Assembly: GCA_034769895.1 (NCBI GenBank)
Contig: CM068372.1
Span: 380,503,910-380,567,909 of the forward strand
DNA: 64,000 bases
Source of the DNA: Magicicada septendecula
Taxonomy: Eukaryota; Arthropoda; Insecta; Hemiptera; Cicadidae
Reading direction: 5' to 3'
A program made the position numbers and the translations under genes. This document shows, piece by piece, positions 22,602-34,617 of the stretch. Every line of letters begins with the position of its first letter. Position 1 is the first letter of the stretch. Under the pieces are notes generated by a model. The model was not told the origin of the DNA. It ran no database searches and saw nothing but the letters and a program-made list of their open reading frames with translations.

Positions 22602-23653
22602 CGCTTGTACGCAACAGGTTTGATTCTCGGTATTAGGTTGACAGCTTTGACCGCAGGAACCTCAATATCGTAACGTTTCACTTATTTTCTATGTATAAAC
22701 ACACTTATAAAATGGTAAATTGTTTTTTAAATTTTTACTTAAGTCAATCAAAATAAATCCAGGAAACAATAAATAAAACGAGAAATCTAGGTGCTCTGAC
22801 TTTTGATTAGATGGTACACGACTTTCCTGGTGGTTTTACTGTAATTTGTGGTATGGCAAACGAAGCCCGGCCGCACAGACAATATACGACTATAGAGAAG
22901 TCACCTAATAATGATAGAGGCGGAGCGGAGAGTACTGTACTGTACTGTACTGAACCGGGCAAGTGGTATGTAGCAGAGGAGAGGTCCTTAAGTTGGTAAG
23001 AGGCTCACGACAAGAGACGGACTAGTATTTTTGCCTCATTAGTAGAGCAGCAGTAGCAAGAAGGAGAAGGAGATGAAGAAGAAGAAGAAGAAGAAGAAAG
23101 GGGGACGGATACCTACCTACCCACCCTTTGCCAACTCTCTCGCTCGCTCGTTGTGTTGGCCTACAGGCCAAATGGAGGGTGAAAAACTCGGCTCGGCTCA
23201 CAACGACGACCTGATCGATAAGGGCCGACACAGCGCCCCTAGCGGACAACACGACATCGTTCCGTTAAATTCTCTCCGCCCCCTCCCTCAACGCACATAT
23301 ACACACACCGTTCTAAACATAACGAAACTAATCTGAAGTGAGGAGGCGAACACTGATGCAACATGCTGACGACAAAACCGGGCCGAGATTCACGTAGTAG
23401 GCCTACAGCTTTTCGCGTCTCCCCCGTGATCCGATGTTATTAAATTGAGTTGTACGTGTACGCACCAGATTCCGGGCGTGATGAGTAACATTCATCTCAG
23501 TATCAACGTGGAGAGCGCTAACAAGCTGCTTTCTTTGCATATTTCATAGCATTATTTACGATATTTTTAACTAAGAAACGATATTTATATTTTTCAGTAA
23601 GGAAAAATAGGGCACTACTGTATACGTATGTCGTTAAGATTATATGTATGCTA
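22602..23653. other. Unannotated DNA
   Basis: Mixed sequence with a GC-richer part around 22850-23460. A (GAA)n run is at 23075-23099, and a GTACT tandem lies near 22935-22952. No gene recognised. Confidence 0.5.
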
Positions 23654-23654
23654 A

Positions 23655-23738
23655 AGGACTATTACTGCTGCTACTGCTACTACTACTGCTGCTGCTGCTG
23701 CTGCGGCTGCTACTGCTACTGCTGCTGCTGTTACTGCT

Positions 23739-23810
<72 letters not shown>

Positions 23811-23817
23811 ACTGCTA

Positions 23818-23849
<32 letters not shown>

Positions 23850-23904
23850 ACTACTACTACTACTACTGCTACTATTGCTACTACTACTACTACTACTGCT
23901 ACTT

Positions 23905-23963
<59 letters not shown>

Positions 23964-23967
23964 ACTG

Positions 23968-24005
<38 letters not shown>

Positions 24006-24156
24006 ACTACTATTACTACTACTACTACTGCTGCTGCTGCTACTGCTACTACTACTACTACTGCTGCTGCTGCTACTGCTACTACTACTACTGCTGCTAT
24101 TACTACTACTACTACTACTACTGCTGCTATTACTAATACTACTACTGCTACTGGTG

Positions 24157-24201
<45 letters not shown>

Positions 24202-24243
24202 TTACTACTACTACTACCACTACTGTTAATACTACTGCTTCTA
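23655..24243 (+). repeat. Long CTG/CTA trinucleotide array
   Basis: About 590 bases made almost only of CTG and CTA triplets, with scattered CTT, ATT, GTT and CGG variants. Blocks of CTG and CTA alternate. It produces long poly-Leu, poly-Cys/Tyr and poly-Val/Ala frames that should not be taken as genes. Confidence 0.98.
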
Positions 24244-24571
24244 TCTCAAAATGTATTAAAATCTGATTTTACTGAAAATTGAAAATTTCTCCGTATTTTA
24301 AACTGATTGTTTATTGCTTTTAAAATCTTCAGTACGTCAGTTGACTTCATTTTAAAACTAATAATTACGGTTTTTAACATTTTGAAAATTTTATCTTCAG
24401 GTCTTTTGTAACTAACTTCTATTTTAATAGAGTAGAAGTAACTGCCTGAGCCTGATCATACGTCTGTATGAGTCACATCATAATGAGATCATACTTCTGA
24501 TTAAGATTTAAGTACACAACAGAGATGAATGGAGGCGAGTGGTTTTGGAGGCCCCAGCTGGAACGATGAAG

Positions 24572-24655
24572 ATCATCATCATCATCATCATCGTCGTCGT
24601 CGTCGTCGTCGTCGTCATCATCATTATCATCGTTGTAATTATCATCATCATCCTC
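24572..24655 (+). repeat. (ATC)n-(GTC)n-(ATC)n microsatellite
   Basis: ATC units pass to GTC units and back to imperfect ATC units. The His/Arg- and Asp-rich frames across it are artefacts. Confidence 0.96.
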
Positions 24656-24753
24656 AGAGTTATACGTGTACATTTAGATCTGCATTTTGTCTTCTACTTC
24701 TTACCGTGGTCCTACGGCTCAACTGGAACATGACTGCAGAGTTGTTTAGTTAT

Positions 24754-24845
24754 GCTTCCACAGGGACTGATCCCCATCCGGGGACTGTCTGCTTCCACAG
24801 GGACTGATCCCCATCCGGGGACTGTATGCTTCCACAGGGACTGAG
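24754..24845 (+). repeat. 37 bp tandem repeat, 2.5 copies
   Basis: Unit starts at 24754, 24791 and 24828 (GCTTCCACAGGGACTGATCC...), the third truncated. Each unit includes CCCCATCCGGGG, a 4 bp stem able to form a tiny hairpin. Confidence 0.93.
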
Positions 24846-25165
24846 TGTTTGACACACTCATTTTTTGTGTGATAATGTCTCTTTAAAACAGCGATACTGC
24901 CGTCTACGACAATCATATGCTACGGTGCATGGACTTGACCACAATTAGCAGCTCATCGATTTATCCAGTTTTGATTCTAAATCACAGCCGACCGTTGTTA
25001 TTTCAGTGATTTCATTTTCTTCATTTTCAGTTAGTTAATATTTTGTGTGTTCATGTGATTTAATTAGTTAATGTTAGTGAATAATTTTAAATTAGATTTA
25101 CTATTAACATTTTTAATTATATGGCGGTACCTACTCTGCTGTACGGTGAACCGTCATGGACCGTA
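24846..25165. other. Unannotated DNA
   Basis: No gene seen. A GGACCGTACC-like palindromic patch precedes the MITE. Confidence 0.5.
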
Positions 25166-25171
25166 CCATGA

Positions 25172-25669
25172 CCGGCTCTAGTAGAAGGCCGGAACATTAA
25201 ACGTGGCAACACTGGAACCAGCTGATGTTTGAGGCCGACTAGACGATCTCTTAATTTATGGATTTCAATAATCAAATCGCAGCACTTAAAATTGCCGGTT
25301 AACAGGAATTTTATAATTCTTCATTTTTTGCAAATTAAAAGTTTATTATGTAAAATACTGTTGTATTATTTAAGAAATATACTAATTAACTCATTCATAT
25401 GATACGAATTCAATAATTCGAACAAATTAATTCATCAGGCCTAACACTAATTCACTAATTTCTTCAACTTAAACGTAGGCTATAGTACTAAGTGCGCACA
25501 GACCTATTATTTAGACTTAGCTATAAATATACCTACTCATGATATTAGTAATGCTATGAATTTAAGTCAAAATATAACATGTTCACTTTAGCTATTTTAT
25601 TACACTATGCTTATAGGCCTCAGACGCAACGTTGCCACGTTTAATATTCCGGTCTTCTATTAGAGCCGG
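25172..25669. mobile_element. MITE with 39 bp inverted repeats and 6 bp TSD
   Basis: Terminal inverted repeats 25172-25210 and 25631-25669 differ at three of 39 positions. CCATGA flanks both ends (25166-25171 and 25670-25675). The 498 bp body is AT-rich and has no transposase. Superfamily not assigned. Confidence 0.88.
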
Positions 25670-26035
25670 CCATGACTCGGCGCAAGGCAAATGTAAGATC
25701 ACCGCGGCAAAAATGAGGTTATTCAGAATGTTCACTACATGCTTACGATTAGACATGCTTTCCAGTGAGGCTACAGGGAGTAAGCTTAAGGTACAGTATC
25801 CTCCATTGGTTGAAGTCTTGACGAATATAAAAGAAGGTGGAGGAAACAAGTTCTTTGCATGGAAAAAGGCTCTGCACCAAATTATTGCACATTTTATTCT
25901 GCACATTAAAAAACGGTAGTTTGATTTTTAACTCAACTTAAAATGTTTGTAAGTAACAACATTTGGAATTTACAATCTACATAACTCCTCTGAAACCAAA
26001 ACAATTATCTACACCTAATCTTGAAAAAGAAGCAG
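25670..26035. other. Unannotated DNA
   Basis: Overlapping 95- and 104-residue frames on both strands at 25592-25919 share no recognised motif. Confidence 0.4.
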
Positions 26036-26039
26036 AAGA

Positions 26040-26940
26040 AGACGATTATTTATCATCATCTTCTTACCGGTTTTAGGCTTTATCCGGGCATGTTTCTATT
26101 ACAGTCTACCTTTTCTTAGATCTACCAACTTTTCTTCTGCTTCTAGGGTTGTAATATTTCGCCACCTTCTGTATTCCACTTTCTTCCATTTTTTTCTGTA
26201 TTCTTTAATCCTTTCGTTAACTGCAAAAATACCTTAATCACTTTTTATCTCTTTATTTCTTATATGATCTCGTCAATCACACCTTTTAACTGATCTCGGA
26301 AATTTTATTTCTGCTGTTTATATCTTCTGTCATATCTTCTTTATAACCCAAGTTTCAGAACCATACAATAGTGTAGGTATTGCCATTGTTTAATAAAATT
26401 TTATTTAGGTTTCTTTTCTACACTTATTTCCCAATGTTCTCCAAATCGTTCCACAACTTCTTGTGAAATTCGTCACTCTGTTTTCTACAGCTCTATCTTG
26501 ATCATAAGGAATGTCACATCCAAGATAGTTGACATGCTTACTTGGCCTATGCATGTGTCGTCCGAACCAGTTCATCTCCTATAAAGGCAATTACTTTGGC
26601 TTTGATTCAGATACTGTATGTTAAAGTTATATTCTTTTTTTAATATTATGTAAGATGTATATTGCTCGCTGGTGATCGTCTTCTAAAATGGAGAATATAG
26701 CTTTGTCATCCACCAAGAGAATGCTTTTAAAGCTTTATTTCGGTGGATTTTAATACCGTCAGGGGATTGTTCTTTCAATTTAATGAGGAGATGATGTAGA
26801 TTAAGGTTAAGAAGTAATGGTGACAGACAACCACCTTGTCTTACTCCTTGGTTTGTTTCAATCGGGATAGATTCTTCTCCGTCGTTTATCCCAGTTATCA
26901 CAGTGTGTCTGTTTAAACTCTTTATGGCCTGAACTAGGTG
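26040..26940 (-). pseudogene. LINE-C: decayed RT 3' half
   Basis: On the minus strand near 26830-26860: PIETNQGVRQGGCLSPLL, the RT motif before the active site. After a frameshift, VDDKAIFSILEDDHQ holds the catalytic double aspartate (near 26690-26720). Downstream comes a heavily decayed C-terminal part ending near 26040, similar in layout to LINE-C' at 29375-29960. Many stops. Confidence 0.8.
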
Positions 26941-28420
26941 TTGTGGTATAAAGATTATTTAGTATTAGTAATTGAAACAGTGACTTGTCACTACAAACAT
27001 AAATTTTCTGTTTTAATCTGTTTTCACTGTTCAAATACGACGATCCGTTTGACCGTATGTATGTTGAGCCAGTTTCGAGCCAAGTTTAGTTCCACAAGTA
27101 GCGTATGCTCGTGTGACAAGCAGAGTGAAAAACGTTGATCGGTAGTCATAGTGACAGCAGATATGAGATCAACAAGACGGGAGAAGGAAACTAACTGTAT
27201 TAGATGTGAACGAGATTGCGTTTGGAAACAAGATACGATGATTGTCAAAAGCGGTGTGTGGTGGAAGTGGTGGTGGTGGGGGGGGGGTAAGTTTGTGGAC
27301 GAAGTCCCTACGGTATAAAGCCCACAACCGTCGCCTCAAAATCCAAGAATCCGAGCAGCGGCGATGAAAAATGTGATTGAGTGTGGCGGTGAATACTGCA
27401 ATAGTTCGGGGCGGCGCGGCGGAGGGATGAAAATGGCCAGCTACATTCAATAAATTCCCTCAGCTCTCATTCGCGTCCTGCTTTCTAAATTCATAGACAG
27501 CATATACGCGTTCTTCCTTCTACTATTTTTCATTCCACTTTCTGTATATAACTTTACTTCGTTTTGTTGTATTCCATGTGTTTTTTTCACCACAGTCGGT
27601 CTGATTTTGTTCGCAAGCTTTTGATGGTGTGTGTGTGTGTGTGTGTAAATCATAAATAAATAATATTTGGTTTTGCAAGAGCATATTTTTTGTATTGTTC
27701 TTTTATATTCCTAGTGTTTTATCAGTATGTATAAACTGTCATCATCAGAATCTATATACATATTTTATACATAGTAACGATGTAACTCTCTCGAAAAGCC
27801 GACAGCGTCCTTACATCCGTTTCTCCGCTAGTCGGGAAGGTGTAACGTTTCATAAGGCCGCACTGTCCAGATTGTCCCGCCCGTATTGTTGATCATATTC
27901 GAGTGATCTTCACCACGTCATTGTTTGTAATGTCAGGCATATTACAGCCGAAAATTTTCGAAGTTTCTGACCTCCTCCAGAACAGACCACTCGACTACAA
28001 CTTTCGCTGTTATGTCTTCAAAGTGGAAGATCTTTGTGCTTCACCGATTGAAGCTAAATCATTGCAGATTTGCTACAATGAGTGTACGGACATCTCCAAG
28101 TCGTTTTCGGAGTTCTATAGGATACCCTGGTCGTTAGCTAGCAAAAACGTATCAATTGCAGAGGTGCCAATCACATTACGCTCCGAAAGTTCCATATCAC
28201 AATTGAAACGATATCGTGTCTATATATAAATGGAAAAAAGAAGGTGATAAAAGACTATGGGACCCTGGTAATAGCTTACTCCGAAACTGATCAAGCCCCC
28301 ACGAGGAGTTTTCTGCCAGTGTTTAGATTTTGGTTTGAACTTAGAGACTTGTTTGACTTTAATGAGGTGTTTCAGGATTCATTTTTATTCTATTATTGCC
28401 TAAGGGTTACTCTGTTTATT
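26941..28420. other. Mostly unannotated DNA; one unexplained frame
   Basis: Contains a G-run (27280-27288) and a GT microsatellite (27631-27647). The plus frame 27903-28229 (108 residues, first codon GTG; IFTTSLFVMSGILQPKIF...) has balanced composition and no repeats. I do not recognise a family, and there is no support from neighbours or splice signals. Confidence 0.35.
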
Positions 28421-28424
28421 ATTA

Positions 28425-29180
28425 TAGTTCCTGCTGTACAGTGTTTGCACATTTTCCGGAACCAGAGATTACAAAAGTGATTGAATTCTCATCTTCCACT
28501 GTTGCTGGTCCATCCACAGAACTTCTTCTATTTCTCGTTCCCTTCATATAGTCTGAATTTCTTCTATCAAGGTGACAAGTGGTCTTTGTCTTTCTTTCCT
28601 TCCTGGTGGGGTCCATTACATAACTCTCCTTGGCAATCCTTCCTCTGCCATTCTTTTCATGTGTCCATACCACTGTAATTTTTTGTTTGGACAAAATCAA
28701 CAACTAAATTTTTCACATTCATTATGTCCTTAATTACATTATTTTTAATTTTCTCACGTCTGGATACTCTTGCCGAACATCTCCAAAAGTGCATCTCTGC
28801 TGTTATTAATTTTGCCCTTGTATGTTTATTATTAGTCCAAATTTCTTAGACGTAAGTCATGATAATTGTAACAATGGTTTTAAATACTTTGGTTTTATTT
28901 TCTTCTGTAATTTGCCTATCCCACAGGATTCCATTTAATGTAGATATAGCCATCTTTCACAAATTAATTGTGGATTGTATTTCTTTGTCTTACTGAGTTC
29001 CTCTGTTTACTCTATGAAATTTCTTTCCAAAGCGATTGTTTATGTAGATAAGTGATATTCTCTGTAATTTTCAATGACATTGGCTATTGTGAAGATGCAA
29101 TCTAAATAAGATCTGCCCTTCCTGAAACCATGCTGGACCTCCGAGAAAACAGATTCCGTTATTACATTGTATCGTTTTTG
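28425..29180 (-). pseudogene. LINE-D: decayed RT fragment
   Basis: Minus-strand reading from 29175: EVQHGFRKGRSYLDCIFTI, the RT region before motif A. A long decayed stretch follows, then near 28520-28680 a C-terminal HMKRMAEGRIAK-like and PPGRKRKGRP-like region in alternating frames. Stops and frameshifts throughout. Different from LINE-C, which it adjoins. Confidence 0.75.
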
Positions 29181-29374
29181 TTACAATTTCTAAGAGCTGT
29201 TAAGCAGACTGACCATTCTAAATTATACTTATGTGTTTAACATTGCACCCTACATGCCCTATTTAAATAAAATTACAATACAGAAGGATCTCAAACACAG
29301 ACACTTTATACAATTCAAATCCAATCTCACGCTAGTAAGGCCATAAAATAAACTGTTGAAGTAAATAAGCTGCA

Positions 29375-29960
29375 GTCAGTCATCATCTTCTTATTAACGG
29401 TTTTAAGTTTTATCAATCTGTTAATATTCCATAGTCTACCTTTTTTAAGGTCTACCAACTTTTCTTCTGCCTATAGGGTTGTAATCTTTCGCTATAATCG
29501 GTATTCTACTTTCTTCCATTCTATCTATGTGTTGAATCCATTTTCTTCTGTGATTTTTAATCATTTCATTAAATGCAAAAATATCTAAATGACTTCTTAC
29601 CTCCTCATTACTTATATGATCTCGTCTATTACACATTTTAACTGATCTCAGAAATTTCATTTTTGCTGTTTGCTTTTCCTATATGACCCAAGTTTCAGAA
29701 CCATACAGTAGTGTAGGTAAGGCCATTGTTTTATAAAATTTTATTTGGTTTTCCTTTCTATATTTATTTTTCAACGATATCCAATTCGTTTCACACATCC
29801 TTGTAAAATTCGTCACTTATTTACTATATCTCTATCTTGATCATAATTAATGCTACGTTCAAGATAGCTGAAATGCATTTGTTTATTTGTTCTATGCATG
29901 TGTTGTCTATGTATATTTTGGTCCGAACCGGTTCATCTCCTATATCCCATACTTTGTTTT
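29375..29960 (-). pseudogene. LINE-C': second LINE-C C-terminal fragment
   Basis: Minus frame 29445-29660 reads KFLRSVKMCNRRDHISNEEV, then RRKWIQHIDRMEESRIP and NPIGRRKVGRP at the end. The nucleotide similarity to 26040-26530 continues on both sides (TCTACCAACTTTTCTTCTGC, AGTTTCAGAACCATACA). The tail is at about 29375. Confidence 0.85.
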
Positions 29961-30574
29961 CACATCCAGGGTACTCCAGAATAGGCTATGCGGAACATAG
30001 AGCGATTTGGACCAGAGCCTCTACCTAGTCAAGACCGTCGAGCGTGGTGAAGTACCCTTTTCCAGGAGGTCCTATAACAGAACACGACGGATCTAGACCA
30101 GTGATGGTCGATAAAAAATCCAGTCGTCATAGGTCGGTTGCCCTATACGGTAGTCTCAATCAACAATTCACAGTTCCAACAGTAGCCTCATTCAGAAATA
30201 ATGACTAAAATTAAATTGCTTTGTAACTTAAAAATAAGATTTTTCATACCTGTATTTACAAACTGTACACCCGTCTTTACCTTTTGAGCAAGAACAAACT
30301 ATAAGTTGTATATTTACATTAACTTATGGTAATTGGTGTAAAAGTGGGTTAGCAATATAAACTCTAACAAGAATATAAACTCAAAGCTAACAAGGAGATA
30401 AACCGGAAAGCTGATAGAGTGAACAGGGTGGGTAGGAAATGTTTTACACAAGTCTGAAGTAAGTTAAAACGAAGTAGCGAGATCAAAGCAAGCTGCTTGT
30501 GCACTGTGGTTCCACTGTTTTCTCAGACATTACATTCATGGAATATAATCAAAGACCTATACACAGTGTTCGAT

Positions 30575-30576
<2 letters not shown>
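29961..30576. other. Unannotated DNA
   Basis: No gene or repeat recognised. Confidence 0.5.
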
Positions 30577-30636
<60 letters not shown>

Positions 30637-30653
30637 TCTCTCTCTCTCTCTCT
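30577..30653 (+). repeat. (TC)n microsatellite
   Basis: About 37 TC units with one A interruption. Confidence 0.97.
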
Positions 30654-30899
30654 CCCCCCTATTGCTTCTACTATCTTATCCATGGCCGTAAATAACAGTT
30701 GCTGAAAAGAAGAGGACCTGAAGAATGTAAATGGGAAACGGTAACGTGGAAACGCCTAAATAAGAGAAGAAGTAAATGGATTAAAGATGTACTAAGGAAT
30801 AATAAAATCGCTGTGCAAAGTAAACTAGAAAGGAAGAAGTACAGAATAAATGGAGCAAGAAAAACACATGTACACTTATGGATACAGTAAAAGCGTAAT

Positions 30900-31035
30900 T
30901 GTTGGTAAAATTCATTCCTGAGCTGTTTGGCCGTGGTCCATTGTTTTCACCAAAAACACACGTTTTGGCAGTTCCATCGACTGCCATAATCAGTATAAAA
31001 TTCGAAGTTTCGCTAACGTAAGAGGCAGCCGGAGA
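30900..31035 (-). repeat. Hammerhead-family F2 repeat, copy A
   Basis: Minus-strand copy of the F2 repeat. It contains GGCAGTCGATGGAACTGCC stem II flanked by CTGATTA and AAAACG, so the ribozyme core is mutated. Shared flank: CATTCCTGAGCTGTTTGGCC. Confidence 0.75.
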
Positions 31036-31141
31036 AGTCAGCCGTGGCGGAGCACGCGCTTGCCAATGCCGACCATCGGATCCTCTTCGATGAGACAAAG
31101 CTTCTGTCGGCAATGAGTGCGTGTTTCCCTCGCCTTCATAT

Positions 31142-31724
31142 TGTTACGACGGTCTACTCGATCGTCGTAGGTACAGTGGAAACAAAATAAGTACAAGACA
31201 CCAATCAATTCACTAATCACACCTTTAATTGTTACAGTAAACGCTTCGTAATTAACAACACAGTCTCTACAACAAATCAAATGAAAATTGTTCACACGCA
31301 ATAAAATGTCCACTAATATTAAAACTCAATTGTATTACAATTATACCGTCCGAATATAAAACGCAACACTTCAATAATAACTACTTGAACGTACACAGTA
31401 ATAACTCGAACCGCTCTGGAAATATATCGCACTAATACTCTCGAACCGCACTATCCAATATCTCGCATTGAACTGAAAACTAAGGCCGCTACCCCATGTA
31501 TTTATAGTCACGCTCAAACACCAGAAGCTTCCAAACTGCGTCTTATCTCTCGTGAACTACGTAATTACTACGGCCTTGACACAGGCCAAGCGCCCGAGCG
31601 AAGCCCGGCACAGTCGAGAAGATTCTCACAAAATGCGTATAGTAGCACGTACACCACACGCGTTACATCGAGATCCTTCTGGCACATTCGATAAACGCGT
31701 AGATTGTTCTGTGCTGTCGTAACA
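31142..31724 (-). mobile_element. Solo LTR, family L2, with 4 bp TSD
   Basis: 583 bp, beginning TGTTACGACGG and ending GTCGTAACA on the plus strand, flanked by ATAT (31138-31141 and 31725-31728). TATAAATA on the minus strand (31498-31505) indicates minus orientation. It sits between two F2 repeats. A relative lies at 59116-59568. The ATAT target and 4 bp duplication resemble some insect Gypsy elements. Confidence 0.83.
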
Positions 31725-31859
31725 ATATGAAGTCCGTCTAGATCCAGAAACATGCTGCGATCGCAATGGATCGGCGGGTGGAAGCCTGTTATTAAGAACT
31801 CTGTGGCAAGGTGCGTTACGAGCCTCTAATATACATTCTTCTTTCTGATTGGCTGGTGG

Positions 31860-32130
31860 TTGATTTATGACTATATCGTGGCACTTAAAGAGAATTTATA
31901 AGTAGGAGTGGTGTTTACGGGACGTCTCCAACCTTAACTGTGGCCATTAACGTCTACCATCTTACGTTAGCGAAACTTCGAATTTTACACTGATGATGGC
32001 AGTCGATTGAACTACCGAAACGTCTGTTTTTAGTGAAAACAATGAACCACGGCCAAACAGCTCAGGAATGAATTTTAACAACATTGACTCCGACCGTGTA
32101 AGCCTACGAAGCATAGTAAAACCGTAAGTT
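31860..32130 (+). repeat. Hammerhead-family F2 repeat, copy B
   Basis: About 270 bp shared with 41640-41893 (reverse): TATCGTGGCACTTAAAGAG, TTTATAAGTAGGAGTGGTG, GGGACGTCTCCAACC, then the ribozyme, then AACAATG...GGCCAAACAG and CATTGACTCCG. TTTATAAG could be a TATA element of a pseudo-LTR. Confidence 0.82.
31983..32034 (+). ncRNA. Hammerhead ribozyme candidate (F2)
   Basis: CTGATGA at 31990-31996, stem II GGCAGT...ACTACC (one mismatch), GAAAC at 32017-32021, then GTC, with palindromic ACGT as stem III. Stem I: ACA before the core and TGT after the cleavage site. All invariant core bases are present; of five F2 copies only this one keeps them all. Confidence 0.75.
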
Positions 32131-33300
32131 TCCATTCCATTATGAAACTGGTTCAATAGTTCAGTTTTAGATATGCAACAAACAAAAGTGGCTTATTAAT
32201 CTGTTAAATAGAGACTTTAGGATACAGCCTGGAAATATAGACACTTTGATATCAGTGAAATCAGCCTAGTAAACTAGTCCAGAGTTCCACTGTTCAGAAC
32301 AAGCCTTAAGGTCACACTTTTTAATTGTCCATTACAACAGATAGGATATAAAAGAACAACCATTCCACGCTAAAATCACGTCGCCCACGCTTGACTCCAA
32401 GCTTACCTGACTCCAAACATCACACGAACTTCAAACCAAGCCCGCAAACGAATCCACTCTCTCAGAACTCTCAGTAGCAACGATCGTTGCTCCATCGGAC
32501 TACTTAGTCGCATCTAGACAACCTGTATCCACCCGATCATTACATATGCTCATTCCATACTTTTGACCGCCGATCCTGCCGGCCTCAAACCCCCCGAATC
32601 ACCGAACAGCGAGCTCTACTACTTTAATACCGCAGACCTCCCATTACCAAAACCTCCATCAGCGCTCTGTATGCACGAAACACACTATTCCCTAACCTCG
32701 ATTCCTTCCTGTACAAGCTGAACTGGAAATACTCGAAAACCTCTACACAACGCACTTCCCTACTATCCATAGTCACCTCCATCAACAGAACTACCCGCAA
32801 TGCCCTCAGACCTTCGTTCCTCATATACCAGCTCCTTACCATACCCGATGGGCCTCCTCTAGAACTCCTCGCTGGCAGCGTCAAAGAAGTAGAAACACAT
32901 AGAATCACCTAATTCGCAATTACAACATACTCAACCTACCATCCTTCCTGATCACACAATAATTTGAGTTTCCCTAACTTCTTACCAAGTCTTTAGCCCT
33001 CTTCTTTGTGTTCCCCGCCTACCTTGACGCCTTTCTATCGCCTCCTTCCAGCTACTCGTCCGTGTGTTGGCCGCCATGAAAAATAAAATAAACTAAAATT
33101 AATGGCACTTCCATCAACTACTCCCTTCACCTATACTGCTACAAACTACATCTATATACAAATACGGCACGCACTACTCTACCTTTAACGTGCCTCCAAC
33201 ATCTTCGCTTCCGGCCCGCGCTGCCTTGCGTCTCCTCACTTCCTGCCGTCTGGCTAAAGGGGGCTTGCCCCAGATCAGCCCGAGGCTTGTCCTTCCTGGA
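32131..33300. other. C-rich unannotated DNA
   Basis: Between 32390 and 33060 the plus strand is unusually C-rich for this window and reads partly like degraded coding sequence (LPNLDSFLYKL-like frame near 32690), but no family is recognised. It may be the 5' part of a non-LTR element. Confidence 0.35.
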
Positions 33301-33622
33301 CAAGCCTCAAACAACACGAAACAAACTAAAATCATCAGTCTCAATAGCCTGCCAGATCAGTCTCGTCAGACTGCCGGAAAGCTGTCGGTCTCGATAAGTG
33401 ACAGGGACGATATAACAGTTTGTCATTTCTAATTAACTAATCTAAGCGTGTGTAATTTATCATTATTAACCAAGGTGTTTGAAAATATAAACTTGTTATT
33501 GTAGCGGAAGAATAAACTATAATGTGTTTTAACACTTCACCGAGTACGACTCACACCAACCAAACAACAAAAGCTCCCAACCGACATCCCTGGATGTACT
33601 CCCGTATATCTGCGGCACTACA
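33300..33622 (+). mobile_element. LTR fragment related to family L1
   Basis: Shares with 22300-22597: repeated CAGTCTC motifs, ACCAAGGTGTTTG / ACCAAGCTGTGT, GAATAAACT, CTTCACCGAGTACGACTCAC, AAAGCTCCCAACCG and a GTATAT...ACA end. Much more diverged, and its start is not found. Confidence 0.65.
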
Positions 33623-33929
33623 GTACTGTACTTATAAAAACAAGACACAAAATAATTTGGAAGCTAAAACATTAAAATCTTGAAATTTTAATGCCAAAAC
33701 ATATATTATTTTATATACTGACTTTACTCTGTCACTTGACTCTTTTATATCCCGAACGTCAAACAATCGTATATTATCACAATTTAGCAACACATTTATA
33801 GTCCTAACTAAAACTTGACAAAATCGATCTTAACCTCTATCTCCCGCGTGGTCCTAAAATGTCATATGCTGCATATTATAGTTTTGGCAGATTGTCATTA
33901 TATTTAATATTTTTCCTCCTATAAATATT

Positions 33930-34520
33930 AATAACACCCTGTACCAGTGAAGGCTGAAACTAAATACCTCGGGCGTTACCTTGATCAACGGCTCACTTGG
34001 CAGAAGCATATATGCAAATCAAACGAAGGCAGTTAGATCTCAAACTCCGACACAGTCCTGGCTCATTGGGAAGAAAGTCGAAGCTCTCATTGAACAACAA
34101 ACTACTACTATACAAAACCATACTGAAAACTATATGGTCCTACGGACTTCGGCTATGGGGATGTGTCAAACCTTCAACAATAAAAACTATCAAAAGATTT
34201 CAAACAAAAGTGCTGCGAGCTTTAGTGGATGCCCCATGGTACGTCAGCAATCAGATACTTCACATCGACCTAAAAATACCTTTCATAACTTACAAAATCA
34301 CGAGGCTTTCAGCAAAATATACCCAACGAGTAGCAGACCATGAAAACCAGCAAATAGAGCACCTATACAACAACGATCCCTACGAAAGAAGATTCCGCAG
34401 AACTTGGCCTCAAGATTTGCTACATCCTTTAAAACAATCTTCCATAAGGAGGAACATAAATGGATGTTTCTCTCACACACTTAACTCCTACATCTCATTT
34501 ACTGCATTAGACTGAGCTCC
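33930..34520 (+). pseudogene. Jockey-like LINE, RT C-terminal end
   Basis: The frame at 33997-34515 contains KRRQLDLKLRHSPGSLGRKS, LSLNNKLLLYKTILKTIWSYG, LRLWGCVKPS, RFQTKVLRALVDAPWYVSN and a C-terminal RRFRRTWPQDLLHP. These are hallmarks of the region after the polymerase active site in insect Jockey-clade elements. An upstream frame (KAETKYLGRYLDQRLTWQKH, 33950-34010) joins through a frameshift. The polymerase core is missing. It ends shortly before a GA microsatellite. Confidence 0.9.
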
Positions 34521-34544
34521 AAGTCCCTGAGAGGAATGTGGGCA

Positions 34545-34545
34545 A

Positions 34546-34616
<71 letters not shown>

Positions 34617-34617
34617 T
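34545..34617 (+). repeat. (GA)n microsatellite
   Basis: About 35 GA units with one AA break, directly after the Jockey-like fragment. Confidence 0.97.

Noticed and set aside
23644..24282. 212-residue leucine-rich and 189-residue valine/alanine-rich frames
   Set aside because: They are translations of the CTG/CTA microsatellite; no start context or non-repeat domain.
27903..28229. 108-residue frame as a host exon
   Set aside because: Begins with GTG, no clear splice sites or neighbouring exons, and no family recognised; left as unexplained rather than called a gene.
30699..30890. Basic frame KRRGPEECKWETVTWKRLNKR as a gene
   Set aside because: Short, lies between a microsatellite and a repeat, no domain recognised.
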